64,000 nt of DNA. Source: Nomia melanderi. Taxonomy: Eukaryota; Arthropoda; Insecta; Hymenoptera; Halictidae. Made by a program: the position numbers and the translations under genes. The stretch covers positions 8,308,001 through 8,372,000 of the forward strand of contig NC_135002.1 in assembly GCF_051020985.1 (NCBI RefSeq), in the 5' to 3' direction. Positions 51,061-63,386 of the stretch are shown in pieces. A model generated the notes under the pieces. The model was not told where the DNA came from. It was given only the letters and a program-made list of their open reading frames with translations, and made no database searches. Each line of letters starts with the position of its first letter. Positions within the stretch are counted from its first letter, which is position 1.

Positions 51061-51150
51061 CATTTGTCAGCATCGTTCACCATCGTTCAGCACTAATTAA
51101 CAGTGGTAAACGCTGTTCAACGTTGTCCAACATTGTTCAAAAAATCCAAC
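51061..51150. repeat. Degenerate 10-bp tandem array
   Basis: Nine units in 10-bp register with consensus near CATCGTTCAA (for example CATCGTTCAC, CATCGTTCAG, CGCTGTTCAA, CGTTGTCCAA, CATTGTTCAA). Unit length equals that of the 49681-49880 array but the sequence is unrelated. Confidence 0.65.
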
Positions 51151-51721
51151 AAAGCCTCGGAATATTCACAAATGCCTGAGGGTGTCACTGATTGTCTAGG
51201 AGATGAGAGGGGGGAGAGAGAGCTCCTTCGCGAACGGCGACTCATGGTAAACTGATAGTAAAACTTTGGAATCTTCATTATTCCCAGGCATTCCCCATCT
51301 TTCGTCCCTTATCGATGATATTCAGATTCTCACTGTTATTACCTTTATATATTTAATTATTGTATCAATGTAATGAGTTTTACCGTGCTTTACTTCAGGC
51401 GATTCTTCTTTGTTCTTAAGGTTAATACTCAAGTAATGCCTAGTATAAAGCCAAAAATGTTCCTTTTCCAAGGGACGTTGTAAGATACTGAAAACGGTAC
51501 GCATACGATAAAATGAATGAATTGTTTATTTACGATTTCTAAAATTTATATACACAGATGTAAGTTGTTCCTGAGTAGCGTGCTGGTTTTTCAACGTAAC
51601 CCCTTTTTGCAATATAATTTAAATATTTCTTTACACACAATGAATCTTAAATCGAAAATGTGATTCGCGCGTGAGAATGAAGGAATGCAGATTTCTTTTC
51701 AATATAGTAGATCGTTACGCC

Positions 51722-54700
51722 TTAAACAGAATATTCCAGGTTAACTAATTTCTGAAGCGACTTCTGGGTCTGTGTCGCAGGCGACGCAACCGTTGTCGAT
51801 GACGAGAAATTGGACATTCTCGAATTTGTTGGCGCTTTCGGCGGTAACGAGCTCGATTTACTTCCTGCCGCCGTGTTCCTTTTGACCGAGGATCCACTTT
51901 GAGGTCGACCTAAACGTGACAAATACAATTGGCGACGAGAACTTTCATTCCATTCACATTAATGTATAATACGCAATCATCAAAATAAAAATCTCCAAAC
52001 TGAACTACGAGATCAAAATGAAAAACGTTGTAAATCATGAGATTGTTTCAGCGTACCAGGAATAACAGCGAATATGGGATTATTACATTTAATTAGGGAA
52101 CAAAAGACAAACTGAAAATTCGCGTTTAGTAGACAACTGACAAATTTAACGAATGTTTGCCACAAATGATACTATCAAACTTCACGGGATAAGAAGAATT
52201 AATATTTCGATACTTTCCTCTTAACTGATTTAACATCCTCGAGAAAATGCCAGGTGTGGTGTCGTCTATATCCTTTTTCTCATCGTTATTCTCGTTATTG
52301 GAATGTCGACGTAACATACGGCTCAAGGATCCGGCTCGAGGATGAAACAGCTTTTTCGGTGAGCCGTCTTTATCCACGAGCTTCAACATTCTTCCCAGAG
52401 AATTGCTTTTTTCCTTCTTCGATGGCTGCTCATCGTAGTTCTCAACTGATTTCGCAGCGCTCTAGTAACAGTTTCAAACATCTAAGTTTCGTCGTTTATG
52501 TCAAATAATCTCTTATTATCGTTGAAATTAGATCACAATGAAATCAGTATTTTTAAGGCTTAACAATGTTTACCTCTATTAATACTAGGCTTACATTGAA
52601 TTTATTAATTCAATTATATTGAGTTTCATAAACGTTCTTTGGCATTAATCAAACGTTGTTAAATGTTTTAAATATATTTATATATATAAATGCACTGTTG
52701 CATTTCGTGTTATTCGATAATAATTCATTAAAATGGAAAGAATAAACTTGCTGCTAAAGTAACAAGTCACTAACCCTGGGGTTGTACGAAGATGATTTCT
52801 CTGCAATTGGGGTCTGCGAGCGTTGCTTAAACATTTTGCCCATTCTATTCAACGTGACAGTCTTCAATTTTCTCACATCTTGCCTGACAGTTTCAGTTCT
52901 AGACATCCTTTGTGGCAACATCGGCGACTGGTCTGGGTCATTCTTCTCCGGTGTCTCTTTGCCCGCATCTAACACAAACAGATGTCTAAGGAGATATTGA
53001 ACAATATCGATTGAATACAATATGAATAATCGTACCTAATGAAACTGAAAGATTAACAAACACGGAATATCATTAACCAGCTTCCGTATAATTGGTATCT
53101 GTGACAGGGATATTGCGCAACTTGCTCATTAAATAGTCGCGATTGAACGAACGTAATTGTTTCCGTTTGAAGCGATTAGAAATTTTCATAGGACTTCTGA
53201 TTTTGAAATTGCACACTAAAGCTACGGAGCAGGTATTTGAAATGTCTCTATAAAAACTATGAGAGTGCATCTACGGAGACTTTAATTGATTTACAATTCA
53301 GTTTCTGCGGCGCTGAATCGAATTCTTTAAGAACTCCTTATTAGAGAAGCATTTGTCTTTTTAATAATTGCAAAAGGAAAACATCAGGAATGGATCATTT
53401 TAACTTGGGTGGTAGTTTTAGCGTTAACGCGTTTAGTCCTGCGCTATTTCACAGAGCAAAATACACAAAATGGAATAAATGAAGTGTTAAATCATTTGAT
53501 TGAATTACGTTATTATTACACGTTCATCTAGTTAAATGTCACTGCGTTAGGTAGCATTATTTATAATATACAAATGTTTTCGAACAATCATCGTTTAATC
53601 GAGTGATCTATAGTGAGTACCATTGCATTCAACCTGTTAATGATAGAAATATAATATTAGGAATTTCACTTTCAGTTCATCAATATGATTTAGATGAACA
53701 GCAGCTTGAAGGTTGCAGGAAACAAATGAAAATATTAAAAGGCACAACAGCCTGTTACTGTTGTGTCGTATCGCATAAACTTTTACGATTTTTTACGCAA
53801 ACCTTCCGCGAGTTTTTACACGTAATCGTAAAAGCTAGTTTATGTGATTTCTAGACGACGTTATTTTCCAACGACGTTGATAAATGAGTCACTGTAGCAC
53901 CCGTTCGCAATTTTCACGAAACAATTGACAGATTACGAGGGCAGTTTCACTTCTCTGTAAAGTTCCCGCCTGCAATTAAAGTATTTACGCAAAAATAATT
54001 GCAACTACATTCCCCCTTCTTTCTCGCAACGCTAAACTGCCGTGTTTCACTATCATTTTTTATTATAAATTTTCGACTGCAAGAATATATTCATTATTGG
54101 ACAATAGCTTCGCTTACTTAATGCCAATCGTAAAGCAGCCGATTGTGAGTCTTTAATTGTTTCGTGTTGTTCCATTGGCGGTGCAGACCTGTTGATTTCA
54201 TCCGCTCGAGTTGCCTCTGTCGTTACCTACATCAATTTTTCACGTGAACTGTCAGTTTCATTTTTTAACCACCATAAATCGATAACTGAGGATTTTCAAA
54301 TAATCGTAACAAATGTGAATTAAAAGTACACAGTAAAGCAATATTTAGCAATTTCGTTGTTAATTTGATGATCACCTGGTTTGCTTCATAACAAGAAATA
54401 CTATTTTTCTACTAATTCCTTGTTTCCTAAACTAACTTGTCGTTATTTTTTGATAAGTTAGTTCATCTTCGTTTAATGAAAGGACGAAATTTTGTATAGA
54501 ATTATTTAATTTTCGTGATTCTCATTAAAATAATTTCTCTCACCGATTTTTGTCGTCTGAACTCTTTATCCATGTCCATCGTAGTTTTGGCCGGTCGACT
54601 CCACCAAAAATTGACGCTGACGTCCGGGATTCGCAAAGGACTCCTTTTGTCTGTGAAAGAGAAGAGGAGAAAGTCCATTTCATTAAATTTACCAGACCAA

Positions 54701-55181
54701 ATTATTTGAAATATTTTAGAAACATGTATTTGAAATCGACAAATTTATGTCTTCGCGTAGTCAATCATTAACCGTTTAAATAATATTCGAATCGAATTGA
54801 TTACCTCTAATGGGACACCACGTTATCTTTAATCGTAATTTTGAACGTCGCTCTTCTTCACTAATGAATTCAACTACAAAAATCCGTTGGAAGTCGTAGG
54901 TTCGTACGTAACTGTGTCCTTCGACGTCGATGATCCCTCATCCCTCAAACGACATTCTGTCGAAGTTTGAACATTCGCGGTAAATATCGCATTTCCGTAT
55001 AATATCATCGACAAAGAATTACCTCTGGTATATTCTAATTACAGGAAAATATAAATAACGTACCTAAAATAATCGGTGTCCCGTTTCCCTGTTTCAGTGA
55101 CAGAATGATTGTTCCTTGTTTCTCGAGTCGAAATCGAAGGGTGTATTGAATAGACTGAAGGCTACGTTCCATGAAAAATAT
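51722..55181 (-). CDS. Unrecognised multi-exon gene: basic Ser-rich protein with four R-M motifs
   Basis: I do not recognise the family. Phase-consistent exons on the minus strand are 55181-55064, 54650-54544, 54226-54189, 53196-53078, 52968-52775, 52461-52173 (donor provisional) and 51909-51722 (stop TAA), about 350 codons. A start may lie in the first one (MERSLQSIQYTLRFRLEKQG, ATG at 55172) or further upstream. The second exon reads KRSPLRIPDVSVNFWWSRPA. The C-terminal half is basic and Ser/Thr-rich with four similar short motifs: TLNRMGKMF, SLGRMLKLV, SLSRMLRR and IFSRMLNQL. The end is Ser/Thr-rich (SNFSSSTTVASPATQTQK). No signal peptide or membrane segment is seen. The 38-nt exon and the 52173 donor are the weakest parts. 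A coding-like frame at 55879-55538 may be another 5' exon, but no good donor was found. Confidence 0.55.
53410..53606. repeat. Dispersed repeat, copy 1
   Basis: Aligns with 61915-62091. Shared blocks are TTAAATCATTTGATTGAATTAC, GCA(GC)CATTATTTATAA, ATGTTTTCGAA and GTTTAATCGAGTGA. Similarity reaches upstream to GTTAACGCGTTTA. Confidence 0.65.
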
Positions 55182-58100
55182 CTGTGACAGTCAGAAATAT
55201 TTGATTTAAGGTACACGAGAATTACATTGTTCATTTTATTTGGACAAATTATTATTCGCTACGAATACTTTTTATGTAACGTTGATATGATAACGTTGAT
55301 CAAAATCTGCGTGTTCGTTTTCAGAGTCTTTCATTTGCAGTTTAATTTTGGGATTAGTTTGGCAGTGGTCGATCTTTACTTATAAATTAAAATTTAATAT
55401 CTTTAATATCTTTAATATCTTTAATATCTTTCAAAGCTTAATTCGGGTGAAATTAACCTAATTTCGCGTGTCTTGTTTCATTTTAATTCCATTTGGAATG
55501 GATCTATTCTCCGAACGTTTGATAGAATCGTCCTGTATCAACGAGCCATACTTTTATACAACGCGACAAAATATATTTTATCGACTCGTGTGAAGGTATT
55601 GATAGGAATTGAATGCATGTATTGAACGTTTGCCTTTCGACCTGGTGTTATCAAAGCCAACCTATCGGATTCCAAGGAATTGGCATGTGTCTCATGGTTG
55701 TCCGACTTTGTGGAAGAAATTGAACGAGTTTCGGAATCGAAATCGATAATACGTCTTCGTGTCAAACATTCTGATATATGACAGCTTCGGTAGAGGGACA
55801 TGCTGGCGTGTAACAACAAACAGTGGACACTTATGCAAAATAAACATGTCTCGAAATGATGTAAAGGAACAGAGATCAAGTAAAAACTAATTTATTCACT
55901 TACGAATTTGAGGAAGTTGAAAGAAAAGTAACGGATTTCTTGAATCTTTAGAAAATTTCTCTAGTTTATATTTTATGCACTCGTGTTTGTTAAAGAGAAA
56001 TCAAGAGATTGTTAAATGCAAAATTGTTTAATGTCTTTACATTTGCGAAAGATGTTTGATCTTCAAATTTAATACACTACAAGTCATTTACCTTTCTCCT
56101 AATTATATTGAGAAAATGATTATGCTTCGTAACTGTGATTCTTTGTAACGATAATTAGTAATTAGCGAGTTTGCTTTACGTATAACGATTCCATAAGAAT
56201 CCTTCGAAGAATGGGAAGAACGTTAAATAAACGTTCAAAGTCGTCAGCTCTATCTACGAGAATCTTTCCTTGGGGAGGATTCCGCAAATATAAATCTTTT
56301 CCGATACAAAGTGTTCTATGAAATCTGGTACGCAAGCGTATTTGTTTACAGGATTTAAACTGATTTTTATCCTTTCCTTCGCCTGATCGAGGGCGGAAAG
56401 GAAATTCTTTACTATCTTGTTACAAATAGCGTGCGCAAAGAAGGTCGGTTTTACCTTATTCGCACAGAGTTCGCAGTAACGATGATCATAAAAGGAATAC
56501 TTTAATTAAGAAAGTCGATGATAATTCGGAAATGGAGAGACAGAAGTTAAAGAGGATTATGTTTTCTCTCAGTGCTAAAGACAATTGAGAAAACTACAAG
56601 CACGTGTTCTCCAGCAATAATATTTCAATATCAGATTTTGAGGAGACATTTCAGATACATGTCAATGTTAAATTTCATCATATCAGTAGTTTGATGGTTC
56701 AAATAGAAATGGTTGTTGCAACTGACTGATATTGGCAACTGGCAATTGACATATTAAATTGCATTCCGTGTTGCACACGAGGTTGCTAATGACACGAATC
56801 ACTGGATCGTATACACTTCTGTAAATAAAGTGACATAGAATTTGATATTGAAAGTCACTAAATTTTCATTCTAATCATTTTTGTATGTTCCTCATCGTTC
56901 CGTAAAGAAAGTTACGTAGAATTTGATATTGAAAATCACTAAATGTACATTCTAATCATTTTCGTATGTTCCTCGTCGTTTCGAACGTATATAAGAAAAT
57001 AGAGAAATGCGTGTTAACTCGGAAAGAAAAATAGAACTTGTTTAATACTTCTATCGAACTTTCCAGCAGAAGTATGAAGTTTAAAGAAAGGATGGAATTT
57101 TTGGAGCTAACGAAGTTCTGTTGTGAAACGGAATCACGGGAAGCTTATGATGCGATGTTATAGAACAGATATCGGACAATAGCGGAAAAATTGGGCTCGA
57201 TTCGATTTCATTGAAAGCAATCATACAAATGATAGAGAAATTTGCTTCCAGTCTGCACTCGTGTTATTCAGATTATTTATTCGACCTGCTATTTTGCATG
57301 ACTTTTTCACTCTTAAAGTTGTTCTCCTACCTTGAAGTAACTTAACGACCTAAAGGAATAATTAACACCTTGTGTACCGGTAACGAGAAATCTCATTTTT
57401 ATATACAGACACTTAGCCATGAAACTTTGCTAATTATCGCAGCATTTAAAAAAATATTAAATTTGATTCGATTTGATTATCTATTTAGAATATATTACAT
57501 AACAATTTGATATCTGAATTTCTCCGTAAATAGTGATATAAGCTGATCTCACTGAAAATAGCCGTCAGCACAATCCAGTTTTTTGAAAATTAGCGATGTG
57601 TTAACTTTCCTGGCTAACGTACGATGCACGATAAAGCTGTATAATTTCCTTATCTAAGTAATGTAGTCTCTTAGAACACCTAAGAGGTCACTTATATACT
57701 GACGCACCAAAAAATCAATGTTCCAAAAGAATATCTCGTTAAAAATTTCTTTAAATAATTTAATCAATAAAAACTTGATAAAATGAGCATTGAACGAAAA
57801 TTGCAAATAGACAATTGTATTCGAGGACTTGTTGTTCGCAATAACTCGTTTCGAAGCAAATTAGAAATGTACGACATAATAAATTTCACAATTCAATTCT
57901 GTGCTATGTTCCAAAATTTCTTAATGAAATTTTCAGCAATTACTCGCGAAACTATAGAATTTCAAACGAACGACTGTGGAAAGTTAGGCTATTCCTCAGA
58001 GGTTTAGGATTGCTTATTTGATAAAATGGAAATTTGGAATGTTCAGCGCAAAAAATTCAAACGAGGTTTGAACTCTTGAACTCCATTCAAAGTGACTGTG

Positions 58101-61100
58101 TACAAGTATAGAAAATTGCAAAGAATAAATTTCTCGAGATCCATTTCATTGAAACGGCTTCCCCACTTCTTAACAAGAATGTTGTCAAGAAAACGCAATT
58201 AAATAAAGAAAAAGGAAAATCCGATGATTCGTAGAGGTTCGTGGATTCAAGAAGAAACCAATTAAACGTTATAATGAAAGATAAAAGTAAATAAAAGACA
58301 ATGGGATAAAAAGAATCTCGACGAAGCTAGTAAAGGGAAGAAATATTGACGTTGAGTTGGTTATCTTTTTTACTTTATTTCCCCCCATAAACCGTGAATA
58401 TTAGAAGTGATCGTAAACTTTCAGAGCTGTAACGTGTTTGTATAGCTGCCCAAACTGCTTACCTTGCTAAAACTTAAGAAATGAAAAAATTTATCGTATG
58501 TATCGTCGAATTGGTCCCACTTTATGAAACGAATCAGTTATTTAATTTAGCAGTGAGAGATTATTCTATCGTTCAACCGTATCGTCACACCTAATTATTC
58601 ATTTCAATCATTGCTATAATCAACTCAACGACGATTATTCGAAAGCAATTCTGTATCAAAAATAATTCAACCTAATACGACACTCGGCAAGATAACCGTA
58701 AATAACAATAATCCAATTAAATAACACAATATTAACATATCCTCCATTTTGCATATTTCTTTGAGTGAAATTCTGTGACATTCAACCCCTCTGCATAAGA
58801 CAACACGCCAGGAAGATCTCAAACGGAAAGAAATAAAGCTAAATAAATCTCGATTCCCTTGAGTCCAAATTAGTGTAAATCGAAATTATGGATTATCGCA
58901 TGTAAAACCGTGTAACTCGAAAACCAACCATGACGTGCAGAATTTAATCGGTCCTCATATTTAATTCCCGGCGTTGTAGTTACGAGATCGTAGGTTAACG
59001 GGTTAATCGAAGTTTCGTTGGAAAGTGGAACGAAGGACGGTTCGTTGGTCGAAAAGTTAAACGATGAAAAATGAAGGTGGGTAGTGCACGGTGGTTTCAC
59101 GTCGGGGGCTGATTGGGGGATGCAATTATGATGTTGATGATAAGCTGGGCGTTACGTAAACACGGCAGCCTTTTACAAGAAGGGAAGATAGATAGCCGGC
59201 AGCTGACGATTGGCCAGGCTAGAGAGGTGAGCTGTCGCTCGAACTCCTACGAAACTGGTCCTGGATTCAGTTCGCGACCAGGACCCGTCGCGTGCGCTTC
59301 GATGTTTGCCGGCCGCTCGCCGCGTCGGGCTTTGTTGCTCGCTTCGATATAATCTTTCTCAGTTGCCGCTCTAAATCGAAGCGAAATACACGATTCAAAA
59401 ATAACAGAATAAACGCGAGCGTATACACCGGTGACTGGAAACAGATCGAGTAAAGAGAAATGAAAGATAAATTTCCCGAGGAGTGATGAGTTCCCCACGG
59501 TGTATAATATTCTAATTAACACTAAGAAATTGTTTAAAATCTGCTCGCTCGTCACGTACGTAAAACACGATCGCAACTTTTCAATTCTGGAACGGCGAAC
59601 CGTGTAATTAACGAACCGTTCCCTGAGATCGTTCGGAACTGGTCCTCGCCGCGAGTTGTGTCGCGCTAATCGTCTAGTGTCACTACTGATAACTAATTTG
59701 AAAATGTAATACGGGCATACGGGTGAAGTGTCGCTGCAGTTAAACGTGAAGTTCAGTTTAAAACGGGGAATGAATTGTTAAGCGACGTATTCCTTTAATA
59801 ATACGTTTTTCTTCCAAGGGTTTGGTTAAACATTGAAAAGCGATGCTGCGCGTCACGTTAAAGTTTCTAATGAAAATTCGAATTTGAGCTTCCTTTCGAT
59901 TCGATTATAATTTTATGTATTTCGAAACGAAACTTTTGCGTTCTCGATATCGAAAACAGTTCGAGGTATCGTAGCTTTTTAGATACCGGTGTAGGATAAA
60001 GATTGTTGGCCGACGTCGTGTATTGAATATTCAACAGTCTTCTTTTAAGCTCGGAAATTCCGCTGGAATTTTATCGCGTTTGAATTCTGCGAAGTCAGTT
60101 ATTGTCGAGATGATTTTTGACATTGAGAAAATTTTGTTTTTCGCTGGGAAATAATAGTTACTGAGAATAATAGTAGTCCGATAGTTGCTAAAGTATTGGA
60201 GATATTCTTTTTATTCTGCATCCGACATCAGTGACGATCTTAAAATCTGAATATAGATTTATTATAGATTTCAACATCAACAATATAATATTTACATTAT
60301 TTCACATTATCTTTATTTATTTTTATACTTCACGTTAAAACTTTGTAACGATTAATTCGAAATCGAATCAGATTTGTGCAAGATCTATTAAAAAATATTA
60401 ATCAGCGAAAGAAAGCTTTAAAAAAGTAATTTAAAAAAAATAAAATTTCATTCAACGTAGTGAACCAGCAATTTCCTAGAGACGTTAGACGCGTGTCCTC
60501 CATGGGTGTTTGATGTCGTTTTTTATTTCCCCTGCGCAATGCTTGAAAAAGAAAGACTGCGAGCAAGTAGGTATACAGTGTGCTTCAGTTAGAACCATCC
60601 ATGAAACGTTGTTCTCGAACAATTATACACTCGAGTCGAGTCGAAACTTCGAAAACAGTATCAAGAGGCATTTAATAATAGGTACATCAATGAGATTCAT
60701 TGAAGAACAGAAAAAAAAGTATAGCGTAATCGCGACGCTAAAACAAGTTGAAAGTGAAAGAACATTTTCAAGATAAACGAAGCTATAAATACTCGTGAAC
60801 TAAAACACAAATTGATTTAATAGCGTACACCAATTTCAATTAACTACCTCCCTTTACTGCAGGTTTGAAATAAACTGGATAATACTTTACTTAAATGATT
60901 ACTTATGAAATGATCGAAGACATTTATTAAGCTGATTCCATTACCGTTTGAAACGTAATTGGCCTGTACATTATTTTTCAAGTCTTCAGTAACGTATTTA
61001 GTTTAATGATGCTCAACGTCATAAAGTTGTCAATATCAAATAAGAGACGGGATCGTTTGTTATCCTCGAGTTTCATACCTTTATCGCCATTGATTCGGTT

Positions 61101-61914
61101 ATTTTGAAAGCATACACAAAAGCACTTGCATTAACGTTCAAATTATATGAGTAATTACAAACATTGAAATCATAAGTGGACGTTACATTCGAAATTTAAT
61201 CCTGACGAACAGTCGCTACGAAAATATTCCATAGTTACAAATAAATTATATAAAACGTGATCTTTTTTGCCAAATTCTGTCAGTTCGAAGCGAACTAGCT
61301 GAATACGTATATTTTCCCATTAATTCGTTCTGGGAATTAAAAAATCTTTAAGAAATCTAGGTTTAAGTTCAATTAGATCGTTTCGCATGGAGTGAAGTTT
61401 ATATAAGCGCGTCGGTAAATGTCTAATCAACTTATCAATCAGCGAAGTCGACTGCTTCATTTGCAAGAATCTTATGCCGCGATCCTTTTAACGTCGGAAA
61501 AAAAAGGGATAGCCTCGATCGTGACGGATCGCAAAGTTTACGGCTGCACCATTCCCTCGGATGCTTAATTTCTGCTTCCTGAAATCAGTGAACGGTAAAA
61601 TGGCACGTTTTATTGGCCGTTGCGAATTCGAAGCGCGGCGACGTTAAGATTTTCGATTTTGTGCCGCCCGTTTCATTATTGGGCCGCGTCTAAATTATGA
61701 GAACTTCTCGGGGCGATTAGTTCTCGCGGGAAGGCATGATTTCACAGTTTGAACGAGCAAAGTTGGACGTCCCGATGTCAGGGAACAGGATGAATCAAAC
61801 GAGGGATACGCATCGGTGCTTTATGACCACTTTTCCGAATACGCTCCCGCTAACTTTTAACGATAGTTTTAGAGTTCTCATCCATACACTTATTTCAAGA
61901 GACCGACGCCAAGC
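55182..61914. other. Mostly non-coding stretch
   Basis: AT-rich sequence with a GC-richer patch at about 59.2-59.7 kb that could be a promoter. It includes a 10-bp tandem run (CTTTAATATC, about 55398-55430) and an 81-bp duplication (56821-56982). Apart from a weak exon candidate at 55538-55879 I see no coding exon. Confidence 0.45.
56821..56982. repeat. 81-bp tandem duplication
   Basis: 56821-56901 and 56902-56982 are about 85-90% identical by eye (GTAAATAAAG/GTAAAGAAAG start, shared AGAATTTGATATTGAAA and CATTCTAATCATTTT). Confidence 0.85.
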
Positions 61915-62141
61915 TTGTTTTACCGCATTAACACGTTGAATGCTGCATGATTTTGGAAAAAAGAGAATATTAAATCATTTGATTGAATTACATTATTATT
62001 GTTGCACGTTCCTCTAGCTGAGTGTCACCGCATTCGGCAGCATTATTTATAAACAGAAATGTTTTCGAATAATCGTCGTTTAATCGAGTGAACTGCAATA
62101 ACTCAATTTGGTCGGGGGTCACCGGTGACCCCCATGATTAA
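61915..62141. repeat. Dispersed repeat, copy 2, with a 20-bp palindrome at its end
   Basis: Aligns with 53410-53606. It runs from near TTAACACGTTGAATGC (61929) to a perfect 20-bp palindrome, GGGGGTCACCGGTGACCCCC (62114-62133), with TTAA at 62138-62141. TTAA at both edges suggests a piggyBac-type relic, but the two ends are not clear inverted repeats. Confidence 0.6.
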
Positions 62142-62343
62142 TACGTAGATAATCCTTATAAAAGTTGTGACAAGAGATGTTCTTCCGGTTTCGGGGAAGA
62201 AATTGGTGAAACTATTTATTTTTCAGCTTTCTCTATAGTAACCTTAGTAATTGTAATATCAGCATTTGATTATATTACAATAATATTAACGATATTAACC
62301 CTTATTCATGATTAATGTCACTAATTGTAATATTAGTATTCAT

Positions 62344-62568
62344 TTAACGCTAGAACTACCGAGCAGTTAATACGATTGATATGTAATCCCTATACAAATT
62401 ATAATAACAGATTATTTTCAGTTTCTTCAGACATTCATTACAGTATTCAAGTGAAACTATTTACTTTTTAAATTATTTTGAATACTTAACGCTTTTGAGG
62501 TATCAACAGCTGAGAAATAAAAAAATTGAAATCCGTCGTTTTGACGAGTGCGGTTGTTCGAGTGTTAA
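62344..62568. mobile_element. TTAA-flanked MITE (piggyBac-like ends)
   Basis: A 225-bp element including both TTAA copies. The left end reads TTAACGCTAGAACTACCG and the right end, as reverse complement, TTAACACTCGAACAACCG: 18 bp with three mismatches. The ends match the element in the last SRF intron (11624-12078). There is no coding capacity. Confidence 0.75.
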
Positions 62569-63343
62569 TCAACCATTTGACGTGAAAAAATGAAAATTAT
62601 CTGTTACGTAAAGATTGTCAATCAAGATTCGCAATTGATTAATGTAACTGTCACTTTTTATTATTCGTACAACCGATGTTCCCCCTGTAAAACATTTTCT
62701 ACTTATTTAAAATTGGATTACGAAGAAAACTGATTATCGATAAAATGCAGGACCAAGGATTATTGAAACAAGATATTTATTTCGTTATTCATTTACTTCG
62801 TCATCGTGTTCTCTTTATCCCGGTGAATGTTATTTGAGTAATATCGCATCGGCAAATTAAATCAATCGAGTGTTCATGCTGTATTTTTGAAATCCAGGTA
62901 TTCGTCGTTTGAATGTAGCCTGAAAATGTTTTTCTGCGTGGAACTTCTGCATAAAGTTTCAATGCAACATGGAACGGGTGTCTCATTACCGTGTGTACAC
63001 ATTGATCGCACTGCCGAAGCTAGTGTAATTGAACAAATCAGCTAAACACAGTCTACACCGTATTATTTTCTTGAGAAGATTAAACAAATGTTACTCGACG
63101 CGATACGCTTAAAAATGGAACTATAATGCTTGCTTATTAAGCGCAATGCAAGGACAAGCTTCATCGACGTTCTCTCCACCGTTAAGAAGAAAAGAAAGTG
63201 TTTCTTGACCGCTGTGAAGCCTCTGCGAACGTGTTCAATAATTTTATCGATAGCAAATGCCGCGATACAGCGGACGAAACGGTTCTACGATAAATGTAGC
63301 ATTTTCGAACATTACGCGCCGTGTGAATCACTCGAAGACCAAC
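62569..63343. other. Upstream region of the gene starting at 63344
   Basis: Becomes GC-richer from about 63.1 kb, as expected for a 5' UTR or promoter. No other feature recognised. Confidence 0.4.
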
Positions 63344-63386
63344 ATGGCGGATAACGTGACGCTCTCGGAGACGCTAACCTTTATCG
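63344..63386 (+). CDS. First coding exon of a gene that leaves the window
   Basis: ATG at 63344 in a good context (CCAACATGGCG) opens MADNVTLSETLTFI plus one base and ends at the strong donor TCG|GTAAGT. The next exon is beyond the window, so the product is unknown. The CG-richer 5' flank and the donor support it. A chance ATG near a chance donor remains possible. Confidence 0.5.

Noticed and set aside
59247..59576. Minus-strand frame ending GRELNPGPVS.
   Set aside because: The tail resembles spurious translations seen in repetitive DNA; no other support for a gene.
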